Positions 1 to 8,121 of a stretch of 64,000 bases of DNA are shown here, piece after piece. The DNA lies in contig JACKIB010000001.1 in NCBI GenBank assembly GCA_020638695.1, positions 372,001 to 436,000 on the forward strand, in the 5' to 3' direction. The stretch is from Planctomycetota bacterium. GTDB lineage: Bacteria; Planctomycetota; UBA1135; UBA2386. The position numbers and the translations under genes are program-made. The notes beneath the pieces were generated by a model. That model did not search any database, was not told the DNA's origin, and was given only the letters and a program-made list of their open reading frames with translations. How positions within the stretch are numbered: the stretch's first letter is position 1; each line of letters begins with the position of its first letter.

Positions 1-706
1 CCGTGTCCGAGGTGTGCAGCGTGGCGAACGTGAGGTGCCCGGTCTCGGCGAGCGTCAGCGCCGCCTCGATGGTCTCCAGGTCGCGCATCTCGCCGATCAG
101 CACCACGTCCGGGTCCTGGCGCAGCACCGACCGGAGGGCGACCGAGAACCCATCGGTATCACCACCGACCTCGCGCTGGTTCACCAGGCAGTTCTTGTTC
201 TTGTGCAAGAACTCGATCGGGTCCTCGATCGTCACGATGTGGCCCTGGCGCCGCTCGTTGATGTAGTCGATCATCGCCGCGAGCGTGGTCGACTTGCCCG
301 AACCGGTGGACCCGGTGCACAGCACCAGACCCTTCTTCAGGTTGCAGATCTGCTCGCAAACCGCCGTGGGTAGCCCGAGCTGATCGAAGGTGTGCACTTC
401 GAACGGGATCACGCGCAGCACCGCGGCGATCGTCCCCCGCTGCATGAACGCGTTGGTCCGGAAGCGCCCCAGGTTGGTGACTCCGAACGAGAAGTCGAGC
501 TCCTTCTGCTTCTCGAACTTGGCGACCTGGTCAGGAGTCAGGACCGAGTAGACCAGCTTCTTGCACACCTCGGGGCGCAAGACCTGATGCTCGGTGTCGT
601 ACAGCTTGCCGTCGACGCGAATCTTCGGTGGCGCGCCCACCGAGATGTGCAGGTCCGACCCGCCCCGCTGGACCATGATCGTCAGGAGTTCTTCCATCGA
701 AACCAT
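1..706 (-). CDS. pilT: Type IV pilus retraction ATPase PilT (C-terminus beyond the left edge)
   Basis: A hexameric cytoplasmic ATPase that powers pilus retraction. About 235 residues are visible. They hold the PilT N-terminal domain, the Walker A motif GSTGSGKS at about residues 132-139, the Walker B-type stretch VVLIGEMRD, and the family signature ending in ATLHTSDT, where the window cuts the gene. I chose the ATG at 704-706 because an AGGAG lies 9 bases upstream; a second ATG at 695-697 is possible. The family is usually 340-370 residues, so roughly a third is missing. A second, divergent PilT-type ATPase lies at 24123-25241 and the pilMNO/PQ operon at 30019-35385, so this is probably the main retraction motor. 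Confidence 0.93.
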   Translation of the reverse strand, partial: MVSMEELLTIMVQRGGSDLHISVGAPPKIRVDGKLYDTEHQVLRPEVCKKLVYSVLTPDQVAKFEKQKELDFSFGVTNLGRFRTNAFMQRGTIAAVLRVIPFEVHTFDQLGLPTAVCEQICNLKKGLVLCTGSTGSGKSTTLAAMIDYINERRQGHIVTIEDPIEFLHKNKNCLVNQREVGGDTDGFSVALRSVLRQDPDVVLIGEMRDLETIEAALTLAETGHLTFATLHTSDT

Positions 707-1611
707 TGGCTGCTGCTCCTTGTGCTCGTGTCGGTGCTCGGTGGGCGGCGGGCGGCAAGTTCTCCGGTGGGACGGGCCGCATCAGTCGGGTCGAGACACG
801 GTGGCAGGACAGCCGGGTGCCGGCTGAGCGATGACACCGCATCCGGCGTCGCTATCGACCCGATCGACGGGGGAGATTGAGCCGATCCGCCGCGCGCTCC
901 GTGCCCACCATGCGGCGGCCTGGGGAGCACCCAGCCGCGCAACCGGCCGGTGCGCCACGCCCACAGGTGCGGGGCGACGGAGCGCGGACCGGTCAGCGAA
1001 GCCGCACTGGCAACGCGAGTTCCGCGCCTTGCACCGAGATCAGACCGCCGCGGGGGCGCCGCGACTGCGTCGGGGCACGCCGCCCTGAGTCCGTTCGATC
1101 GACGGGTGCCCAGCTCGAGCTTCGACCGCGCATGCGGCGCCGACGGCTCATCGAGCATGTTCTCGTCGGCGGTGAGCCCTGTCGTCGAAACCCAGTTCGG
1201 GCTCGACGAACCGTGGCTGCAGGTGCCGGAGTCCGCTGGGTTGGTGCCGCCGGCAGGTGCGAAGTGACGGCTAGAGGCCTAGGCCCGGCGACGCTGGGGC
1301 ACTTGAGTCAAGTTTCGGTCGAGACGAGCAGAACTACCCCCTCCCACGAGAACAGACGCGAGGCCAATCGGCGAACGACATGGCGTGAGCGAGGCCACGC
1401 GAACGTGGCGCGAGTTGACGTGGAGTGTCGAGGTCTCCGACAAGCAGAGAGCCGAAACCGCGAGATGCGGGCATTGAAGGGCGCCGGGCGTAAGCCGCTG
1501 CGACCTCGTTCGAGCCCGGAGCAAGAGATGCTATCCGACACCGCTCGTCGGGCTGGGGCGAAGGCCCGTTGGGAGTCTGCGCCTAACGAGCGCCTGGCCG
1601 CCGGGCGCGGA
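707..1611. other. Long intergenic region with no convincing gene
   Basis: Roughly 900 bases separate the pilT start from the EF-G-like stop. No open frame here has a recognisable protein; the long plus-strand frame is the shadow of the EF-G-like gene. The stretch 1290-1560 is visibly less GC-rich than the coding DNA. It holds a perfect palindrome ACTTGA-G-TCAAGT (1301-1313) and a small hairpin GCCACG-CGAA-CGTGGC (1394-1409). These could belong to an operator or a small RNA, but nothing proves either. Next to the EF-G-like stop a short GC hairpin (1590-1608) may act as a weak terminator. Confidence 0.5.
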
Positions 1612-3636
1612 TCAGTGCTCCTCGTGCTCTTTCTGGTGCGCCTTCACGATCTCCGCCTGCAGGTTGCCCGGCACCGGCTCGTAGTGCGACATCTCCATGT
1701 GGAACGTGCCCTCGCCCGCGGTGATCGACCGCAGCAGAGTGGAGTAGTCCTGCATCTCCTTGAGCGGCACCTGTGCCGTGATGTGCTGGATGCCCTCGGT
1801 CGCTTCCATGCCCGACATGCGGCCACGCAGGCTCGACAGGTTGCCGGCGACGTCACCGGTGAAGCGCTCCGGCACCATGATCTCGACGTCCATGATCGGC
1901 TCCAACAGCACCGGCTTGGCCTTCACGAACCCATCGTGGAATCCGCGCTGTCCCGCCAACTGGAACGACAGCTGATCCGAATCGACCGGATGGAACTTGC
2001 CGTCGTAGAGTTCGGCCGCGCAGTCGACCACCGGGAAGCCCGCGATCGCACCGGTCGAGAGGAACTTCCGCACCCCTTTCTCCACTTCGGGGATGAAGTT
2101 GCGCGGGATCGCGCCGCCGACCACCGAATCGACGAACTCGAACCCCGCACCCCGCTCACGCGGCAGCACGCGCATGTAGACCTCGGCGAACTGACCGCGA
2201 CCGCCGGACTGCTTCTTGTGCCGGTGGTGTCCGTCCGCGGGAACGGAAATCGTCTCGCGGTACGGAATCCGCGGCATGCTGGTCTCCGTCCCCACGCCGA
2301 ACCGTCGTAGCAACCGCGCCAGCTGAATCTCGAGGTGCAAGGGACTCAACCCGGAGACCAGCAGCTCGGCGGTCTCGGGGTGGCGCCGGCTGCTGAACGT
2401 CGGGTCTTCGGCGCACAGCCGATCCAGACCGTCGGCGATCTTCTGCTCGTCGCCGCGGCTCGCCGGGGTGACTGCCAGGGCGAACGTCGACGCGGGGTAG
2501 GCTGGCTTCGGCATGTGCAGCGCAGCATGCTCGTCGGCGAGGCAGTCCCACATCCGCAGGTCCTCGACTTTGGTCAGAGCGAACAGGTCCCCGGCGACGA
2601 CCTCTTGGGTCGGTTCGGACTTCTCGCCCTTGAGCCCCAGCAATCCACCGATCTTCTCGGGCTTGCCGAGTCGCACGTGGAGTGGGTGCTGTTCGGCGCT
2701 CAGCTTGCCGCGCATGCAGCGCATGAAGGCGATCCGACCGACGTGCTTGTCGATCACGACCTTGAACACCTGCGCTAGGAACGGTCCGTCGACCGTGCAT
2801 TCGACGAGCTCGGAGAACTGGTCGGAGTCCCCCTTCGCGGCTGGCCGAGCACCGTAGCTCTCGGGCGACGGCAGGTCCTGCTTGATCAGATGCAGCAGCT
2901 TGTTGAGCCCCTTCTCCTTCGGCGGGCACACGGTGAACAGCGGCACCAGAGTTCCCTTGGCGATCGCCCGCGGGAAGTTTTCGTCGAGGTCCTTCTCCGA
3001 GATCTCACCCGTCTCCAAGTACGACTCGAGCAGGGCGTCGTTGGACTCGGCGACCCGTTCCTCGAGCTGCTCGCGGTAGGTTGCGGCCATCGGCCCCTGA
3101 CCCTGCTGCACGTCGTGGATGGCGGTGAACGCCGCGCCATCGCCATCGGGGTAGGTCATCGGCACGACGACGTTGCCGAAGATCGACTGCAGGTCCGCCA
3201 GCGTCTCCTCGAAGTTCGCATTCTCGCCATCGGGGTGCGTGACGACGATCGCCCGACCCAGCTTGGCGCGCTCGGCCGCCTTCCACAGCGAACGCGCGTG
3301 GAAGGTCACTCCCCCGGTCGCACTCACGCACAGGATCCCGGTCTCGACCACCTGCATGGCGGAGATCGCATCGGCCTGGAAGTCGGCGTGCCCGGGCGTG
3401 TCGATGATGTTCAGCGCGATCCCCTCGACCGGCAGCTGGAACAGGTGCGAGGTCAGCGTCTGGCGGCGTTCCTTCTCCTCGGGTTCCGAATTGCTGATGC
3501 TGGTCCCGTGCGCCGAATCACCGTGCCGACTGGTGATCTTGGCCGCGTACGCGATCGCGTCGATGATCGCCGTCTTGCCGGTTCCACCGTGACCGAACAG
3601 GGCGACATTGCGGACTTCGCTGGGCTTGTGGGACAT
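1612..3636 (-). CDS. EF-G-like translational GTPase with a degenerate G4 motif
   Basis: A 674-residue protein with the five-domain layout of elongation factor G. G1 is GHGGTGKT (residues 15-22) and G3 is DTPGH (79-83); the usual domain IV and V sequences follow. I place the start at the ATG 3634-3636 (MSHKPSEVRN) because residues upstream are arginine- and proline-rich noise and G1 then sits where the family has it. The G4 guanine-specificity motif, normally NKxD, reads THPD (133-136). This suggests one of the EF-G paralogues found in planctomycetes and spirochaetes rather than the housekeeping factor, and nucleotide specificity may be relaxed. No tuf, rpsL or rpsG lies beside it, which also argues against the main fusA. 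Confidence 0.85.
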   Translation of the reverse strand: MSHKPSEVRNVALFGHGGTGKTAIIDAIAYAAKITSRHGDSAHGTSISNSEPEEKERRQTLTSHLFQLPVEGIALNIIDTPGHADFQADAISAMQVVETGILCVSATGGVTFHARSLWKAAERAKLGRAIVVTHPDGENANFEETLADLQSIFGNVVVPMTYPDGDGAAFTAIHDVQQGQGPMAATYREQLEERVAESNDALLESYLETGEISEKDLDENFPRAIAKGTLVPLFTVCPPKEKGLNKLLHLIKQDLPSPESYGARPAAKGDSDQFSELVECTVDGPFLAQVFKVVIDKHVGRIAFMRCMRGKLSAEQHPLHVRLGKPEKIGGLLGLKGEKSEPTQEVVAGDLFALTKVEDLRMWDCLADEHAALHMPKPAYPASTFALAVTPASRGDEQKIADGLDRLCAEDPTFSSRRHPETAELLVSGLSPLHLEIQLARLLRRFGVGTETSMPRIPYRETISVPADGHHRHKKQSGGRGQFAEVYMRVLPRERGAGFEFVDSVVGGAIPRNFIPEVEKGVRKFLSTGAIAGFPVVDCAAELYDGKFHPVDSDQLSFQLAGQRGFHDGFVKAKPVLLEPIMDVEIMVPERFTGDVAGNLSSLRGRMSGMEATEGIQHITAQVPLKEMQDYSTLLRSITAGEGTFHMEMSHYEPVPGNLQAEIVKAHQKEHEEH

Positions 3637-4071
3637 CGGATCTGGGCTGGGGTCGGGACCGGTGGAGCACCGCGAAGGGCGCGCGACCGAAGAAGGGGAC
3701 GAAGGGCAAGCACGGCAGACATTAATCGTTCCACCGCCCTGCACAAGGCTGTCCGCACCCCACGGGCGTGGCGAACCCCGCCGGCCGCAGATCGACGACG
3801 AAGGCAACCTGTCCTGCCGGCAAGCGGAACAGCCGGCATGCCCGCAATGCCACGCTTGCCCGGCCCGCGCGCGAAACCCACGCAAGGGCTCGGCGCGAGC
3901 CCGCACGGCCCCGGAGGTTCCCACCAGGGCTCGTGCACCGGCTGCCTGAGACACTACGCCCTGGGCGCGCGCTCCGGGGCTTGGAGCAGCGGCTCGCTTC
4001 GCGGCAGCTCGAGCCGCACGAATTGGGGCTCTCGGACATGCCGGAGCCGATCCGCTCCCGGGCGGACTGGC
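3637..4071. other. Intergenic region upstream of the EF-G-like gene
   Basis: About 435 bases without a recognisable gene. On the minus strand an AT-rich patch around 3718-3728 (containing ATTAAT) is the only plausible core-promoter area for the EF-G-like gene; a TTGTGC box 16 bases upstream of TAATGT is a weak match. The string gagccgatccgc occurs twice near 4045-4085, just after the OmpA-type stop, and could form part of a terminator structure. Confidence 0.35.
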
Positions 4072-4722
4072 TCAGAGCCGATCCGCAACCACGATCTCGA
4101 CGCGCCGGCTCTCGGCTTTCGTCGAGCGCGGCATGTGCTGACCGTAGCCAGCGACCACGATGCTCGCCGGTGCGACACCGCACGAACCGACCAGGTACCG
4201 GGCTACCGCATCGGCACGCTCGAGCGAGAGGTGTCGGTTGTCGCGGAACCGGTTCTTCGACTTGCGCACCGGGTCGCTGTCGGTGTGGCCCTCGACGATG
4301 ATCCGGCGCCCGGCGAAGTCGCGCTTCAGCACCTTGGCGACGCTCTTCAGAACGGAGTTCGCCGTCGACTTGAGCGACGTGCTGCCCGAGTTGAAGGTCA
4401 CCTTGTTGTTGATCCCCATGGTCAACCGGTTGTCGTGCACTCGCACGTCGACGCCGGGCAGCTCGGCCTTCAACGCGTCGAGCTTGGACGTGCCGTTCGC
4501 TGGCTTCGCCTTGAGCCGCTCCTCGAGGCTGGCGATCCGCTGCCGCGCTCCCTTCTCACGCGACTCGAGGTCCTTGTTGGTCGCCCCGAGCTCGGAATTC
4601 TGCGCGTAGAGCTCACGGATGCGGTCGTCCCGCTCGCGGAGCATCTGTTGGTACTTCGCGGTGCAGCTCGGCATCACGAGCAGGCACAGGCCGAGGAACA
4701 AGGTGGAAGTCGAGTGCATCAT
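4072..4722 (-). CDS. OmpA-domain lipoprotein (Pal/MotB-like peptidoglycan binder)
   Basis: A 216-residue envelope protein. A short signal peptide ends in a lipobox-like MPSC (Cys20), a coiled coil covers about residues 25-75, and an OmpA C-terminal domain covers about 105-212. That domain has the hallmarks EGHTDSDP and LSLERADAVARYL, which in the family bind meso-diaminopimelate of peptidoglycan. Start support is strong: GGAGG lies 5 bases before the ATG at 4720-4722. A TTGACC box lies further upstream (about 4763-4768), but no good -10 follows it. The protein probably tethers the outer membrane to the wall. It could also serve the pilus, since a prepilin peptidase is next to it, but that is only proximity. 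Confidence 0.9.
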   Translation of the reverse strand: MMHSTSTLFLGLCLLVMPSCTAKYQQMLRERDDRIRELYAQNSELGATNKDLESREKGARQRIASLEERLKAKPANGTSKLDALKAELPGVDVRVHDNRLTMGINNKVTFNSGSTSLKSTANSVLKSVAKVLKRDFAGRRIIVEGHTDSDPVRKSKNRFRDNRHLSLERADAVARYLVGSCGVAPASIVVAGYGQHMPRSTKAESRRVEIVVADRL

Positions 4723-4899
4723 GGTTTCCTCCAGGTTGGGTAGGTCACGGTTGTGGGAAGAGGGTCAATGTGGTTCGAATGCCACGCCACGAGCTCAGTC
4801 GTGTCGCATCGAGTGAGAGGGAGTGGACGGGGCGTGCGAGGGCCCGCGACAGGTCGTCGCCAATGGGTGATCGCCGTGGGTCCCCGCCACGCCGGCTGA

Positions 4900-5853
4900 T
4901 CAGGAGCGGTTGCGGCCCCGCCGCACCACCATCACCAGCAACGCCGCGACCGCCACCGCAACGGCACCGAGCACCCACGGTGACGGGGCGACGCGCTGCT
5001 GCCACGCGGGCCACTCCACGAAGATGAAGTGCACGATCGGGGCCTTGTAGCGCAGACCGATGAGCGCCCCCGCGGCGAGGAACGGGCCGAAGAAGATCCG
5101 CGCCTCCTTGGTCACGATCTGGTGGACGCCGCCGTACACCGAGCCGAGCAAGGCGCCGAGGAAGAAGGACAACACCGCGCCATCCCAGCCCAGGAACGCG
5201 CCGATCGCGCCCATGAACTTGACGTCGCCCAGCCCCATCGCTTCGTCGGTGCGGAACACGCGTCCCGCCAGGTCGCGGATCAGGTAGGTCAGCACCAGTC
5301 CGGCGAGTAACCCGACCAGGCTGTAGGCGGCACCGTCCATCCAGTCGGGATTGGCGACGAAGCTCCCCGCCGCGAGCTGGGGAACCAGTGCCGATCCGAC
5401 CACGCCGATCACCATGGTCGGCTTGGTCAGCACGTCGGGAAGGATCCGATGGTCGATGTCGATGAAGGTGCAGGCCACCAGCACCGCGACGAAGTACACG
5501 TGGAAGGCGAGCACCGCCCACTGCGGCCCGGTGGGCAGCTGCGGCAGAAGCTGGCCGACCTCCGAGGTGCAGAACACCCAACCGATCAGCAGCGCGGTGA
5601 GCGCTTCGACCAGCGGATAGCGCGCGCTGATCCGTGCGCCACAGCAGCGCGCCCGCCCGCGCAGCAGCACCAACCAGCTCAGCAGCGGCAGGTTGTCGAA
5701 CCAGGCGATCGGCGCGTCGCAGCCCGGACAATGGCTCCGACTCCCGCCGGACAGGAACGTGCGGCGGGGCACCCGATAGATGACCACGTTGAGGAACGAG
5801 CCGAGGCAAGCCCCGAACACGCACGCCATCACGAGCCAGAACGTCCGGTTCAT
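4900..5853 (-). CDS. pilD: Prepilin peptidase / N-methyltransferase (A24 family)
   Basis: An integral membrane aspartic peptidase of 317 residues that cleaves and methylates type IV pilins and pseudopilins. The N-terminal domain with the zinc-ribbon-like cysteines (CPGC at 42-45, CC at 70-71) is followed by the A24 peptidase core with FIDIDHRILPD (about 130-140) and GLGDVKFMG (about 206-214), which hold the two catalytic aspartates of the family. About eight hydrophobic segments are visible. The second zinc pair is normally CxxC before Gly; here it reads ARCCG, so one cysteine is displaced. The pilin substrates are not in this window. A good promoter candidate lies at 5998-6026. Confidence 0.95.
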   Translation of the reverse strand: MNRTFWLVMACVFGACLGSFLNVVIYRVPRRTFLSGGSRSHCPGCDAPIAWFDNLPLLSWLVLLRGRARCCGARISARYPLVEALTALLIGWVFCTSEVGQLLPQLPTGPQWAVLAFHVYFVAVLVACTFIDIDHRILPDVLTKPTMVIGVVGSALVPQLAAGSFVANPDWMDGAAYSLVGLLAGLVLTYLIRDLAGRVFRTDEAMGLGDVKFMGAIGAFLGWDGAVLSFFLGALLGSVYGGVHQIVTKEARIFFGPFLAAGALIGLRYKAPIVHFIFVEWPAWQQRVAPSPWVLGAVAVAVAALLVMVVRRGRNRS

Positions 5854-5997
5854 GGCTGACTACCGAACTGTCGTTTGACCAGCGAACCACGCTGGGCCTC
5901 CCTGTGGACCACCACAACGGTCGAACCCGCCCTGGGTGGGATTTCGGAGCGAACCGCGACGACTCGACGCTGACCGACCAGCCGAGCCCGCGGACGC

Positions 5998-6026
5998 ATC
6001 GTAGAGCCGCCACGGTCGAGCGTCAA
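5998..6026 (-). promoter_or_regulatory. Candidate sigma70-type promoter for pilD
   Basis: On the minus strand TTGACG (6026-6021) is followed by exactly 17 bases and then TACGAT (6003-5998). This is the best housekeeping-type promoter match I found in the window, about 145 bases upstream of the pilD start and downstream of the 6067 gene's stop. It would let pilD be transcribed independently of the lipoprotein block. Confidence 0.5.
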
Positions 6027-6066
6027 CGATTGTGCAGTACCCATCGTGGGCGACCGCGCCTCCATG

Positions 6067-7959
6067 TCAGTCACCGAGCACGACGAGAGCCTCGAGCGAC
6101 GGCAGCGGCTTGCCCCCGAGCACCTTGGCGCGGAGCAAGAACCGGGCGTGGTACTGCGCACCGACCGGCAGTGGTCGGCGCAAGGGCAAGCGTATGGGCT
6201 CGTTCCGACCCGACGGATCGAGGTACGGCAAGCTGGGATCGGCCGGGTCCGGCGGGGCGACCTGCAGGTACACCTCGACATCGCCCGACACACCGTCGGC
6301 TCGCGCCCCCACCGACCCCGCGTAGTCGCGCGGCAACGGCTGCCACGGGGTCCACGCCTCGGCGATCTCGCGCCGACCCGCCGGCCGCAGACCCGGCGTC
6401 ATCTGCAGCGCGTCGGTGAACCAAGCGCCGCGCACCACACCGCGCACCTGGGCGGCCAACACGCTCTGCCGCGGAATCGAGCCTTCGATCAGCAGCGAAC
6501 GCGCCGCGAAGGTACACGGTGAACTCTGCGGGTCCTCCACCAGGACGTGGCGGACCGCTCCGACGATGGCTATGTCACCCGCGGCAAGCAGCCGACAGCC
6601 GAAACCTTCGCGGCCCAGCCGGTGGCGGTACGACGAACTCGAGGTCGTTTCCTGACCGCTCGGCCGCGCCGACCGCGGCGTCATCAACACCAGCTCCCCG
6701 TCGATCCGGATGTGGCCACACGATCGAATCTCGATGCTGTCCGCGGAGCTGATCGACACCGTCACCCCTCGCGGGATGTGGATCGAGGTGAAGGAGAACG
6801 TCCGCCCGACGGTCCGGTAGCTACCGTCGGCACACTGCATCACGCCGTTGGGCCGCAGCATCGTGGACTGCTCGGGATGGAATGGCCCCAACTCGCCGTT
6901 GCCGGTCTCCTCGCGCGACAGGACCTGGATGCGGTGGCCGGAGTACTCGAAGCCGAGCAGCGCCGGGTTGCGGGAGATCGGCTCGGAGACGGGTTCACCG
7001 CCCTGCCGTCGAGGCTGGATCCGCAGCAGCTCGATGTGGTTGCCGTGGGAGATCACGCCCGACAGCCAGCCCTCGCCTTCGATCTGTCGCCCGCGGTAGT
7101 CTCGAACCCATCGCGGCGCCATGCCGGCAGCGGCCGGGGGCCGCAGGTGCACCCAAAACGGCCGCCCTGGACGCAGGGCCCCCAGCTCGCCGACGCGCAG
7201 CTCGAGCAGCGAACCCGGATCGGACATCCGCATGGTGGGCTGCATCGGATCGGCCTCGGAGGGGGCGACCGAAATCAAGCGCGACGCGGCGTGGATCTGC
7301 ACGCTCTCCACTGGCAGCCGACGGTTGCCGTCGACGTACACCGCGAAGCTCTCGGGGGAAACCGACCGCGGGTCGACGGCAAGGGTGAACTGCATCCGGA
7401 TTGCACCGCTCTCCGCCGCGATGCGCAGCGCGCTGGCGGCGAGTCGGAACGGCTCCGACGGGGCAGCCCCCAGCAACGGCCCCGGGTCCGCGTGCTCGAT
7501 CGGCACCGCCCTGTAGTAGCGCAGGTAGCGCGCGCCGAGACCGACGCCGGTGGTCGAGCGTACGGTGTTGGTCAGCGGATAGCCCTCGACCTCGAGGCAG
7601 TACAGCTGGTCCGGCTGAAAGCTGCCATCGTCGAGATCCGCTGTCACCGGGACCTCGGGGTGCAGCACTACGGTGCGCGTTTGCACGACCAGCCGGGCCA
7701 TGCGCACCCGCACGCGTTCGGTCGCGGTGACCTTCACCATCCGCACGGTGTCGGTGGTGACCGAGCGCGGATTGACCGGCTCGGAGAACTGCACCTTGAC
7801 GGGGCTGTTGAGGTAGAGCGGAATCGGTCGCTCCACCGTCCCCCACCCCGACGAGATTTCCGCGACCGAGGGAAACGCCGAGACCACGTGCAGGGGCTGA
7901 GTCGCCTGATGGGAACAGGCGCACATCGACAGGGCCAGGGCGATCAGGCTGCGCGGCAT
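6067..7959 (-). CDS. Ig-like (Big_5-type) lipoprotein, smallest of a four-gene family
   Basis: A 630-residue predicted lipoprotein of unknown function. I use the ATG at 7957-7959 (MPRSLIALAL) because GGAG lies 5 bases upstream and a short hydrophobic segment then leads into a cysteine pair (MCACS) that can act as a lipobox. Two SbsA/Big_5-like stretches are visible, VKVQFSEPVNPRSV and IRMQFTLAVDPRSV. A central segment with IPRGVTV is shared with the 12158-15601 protein. The C-terminus has the family ending pattern Arg-Phe ... Pro-(x)-Leu-(x)-Ala-Leu. It sits last in a run of four such genes and is probably surface-exposed; whether it is structural, adhesive or enzymatic cannot be read from the sequence. 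Confidence 0.8.
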   Translation of the reverse strand: MPRSLIALALSMCACSHQATQPLHVVSAFPSVAEISSGWGTVERPIPLYLNSPVKVQFSEPVNPRSVTTDTVRMVKVTATERVRVRMARLVVQTRTVVLHPEVPVTADLDDGSFQPDQLYCLEVEGYPLTNTVRSTTGVGLGARYLRYYRAVPIEHADPGPLLGAAPSEPFRLAASALRIAAESGAIRMQFTLAVDPRSVSPESFAVYVDGNRRLPVESVQIHAASRLISVAPSEADPMQPTMRMSDPGSLLELRVGELGALRPGRPFWVHLRPPAAAGMAPRWVRDYRGRQIEGEGWLSGVISHGNHIELLRIQPRRQGGEPVSEPISRNPALLGFEYSGHRIQVLSREETGNGELGPFHPEQSTMLRPNGVMQCADGSYRTVGRTFSFTSIHIPRGVTVSISSADSIEIRSCGHIRIDGELVLMTPRSARPSGQETTSSSSYRHRLGREGFGCRLLAAGDIAIVGAVRHVLVEDPQSSPCTFAARSLLIEGSIPRQSVLAAQVRGVVRGAWFTDALQMTPGLRPAGRREIAEAWTPWQPLPRDYAGSVGARADGVSGDVEVYLQVAPPDPADPSLPYLDPSGRNEPIRLPLRRPLPVGAQYHARFLLRAKVLGGKPLPSLEALVVLGD

Positions 7960-8121
7960 CGCATCTCCGTCGAATACGGATTGTCGAAACTCCGGAGTCG
8001 CAGCACGAGCCCCCATCAGGGCTTTTTTGCGGCCGAGCCGGATGCGCCGGTACGCGTCGCGGGCGCGGAGTGCCTCGGCAACTCCGCGCCCGCGACGCGA
8101 TCGGGCTCGACGCCCCCCGCT

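Noticed and set aside
682..1158. 158-codon minus-strand frame upstream of pilT
   Set aside because: Overlaps the pilT start, is Arg/Pro/Ser-rich and has no recognisable domain.
2890..4743. 617-codon plus-strand frame
   Set aside because: Antisense to the EF-G-like and OmpA-type genes, with no homology or signal; an antisense shadow.
5850..6065. 71-codon minus-strand frame ending with an ATGA overlap at pilD
   Set aside because: The overlap is tempting, but the codon use (several AGG, low third-position GC) and composition do not look coding, and a good promoter lies inside it.
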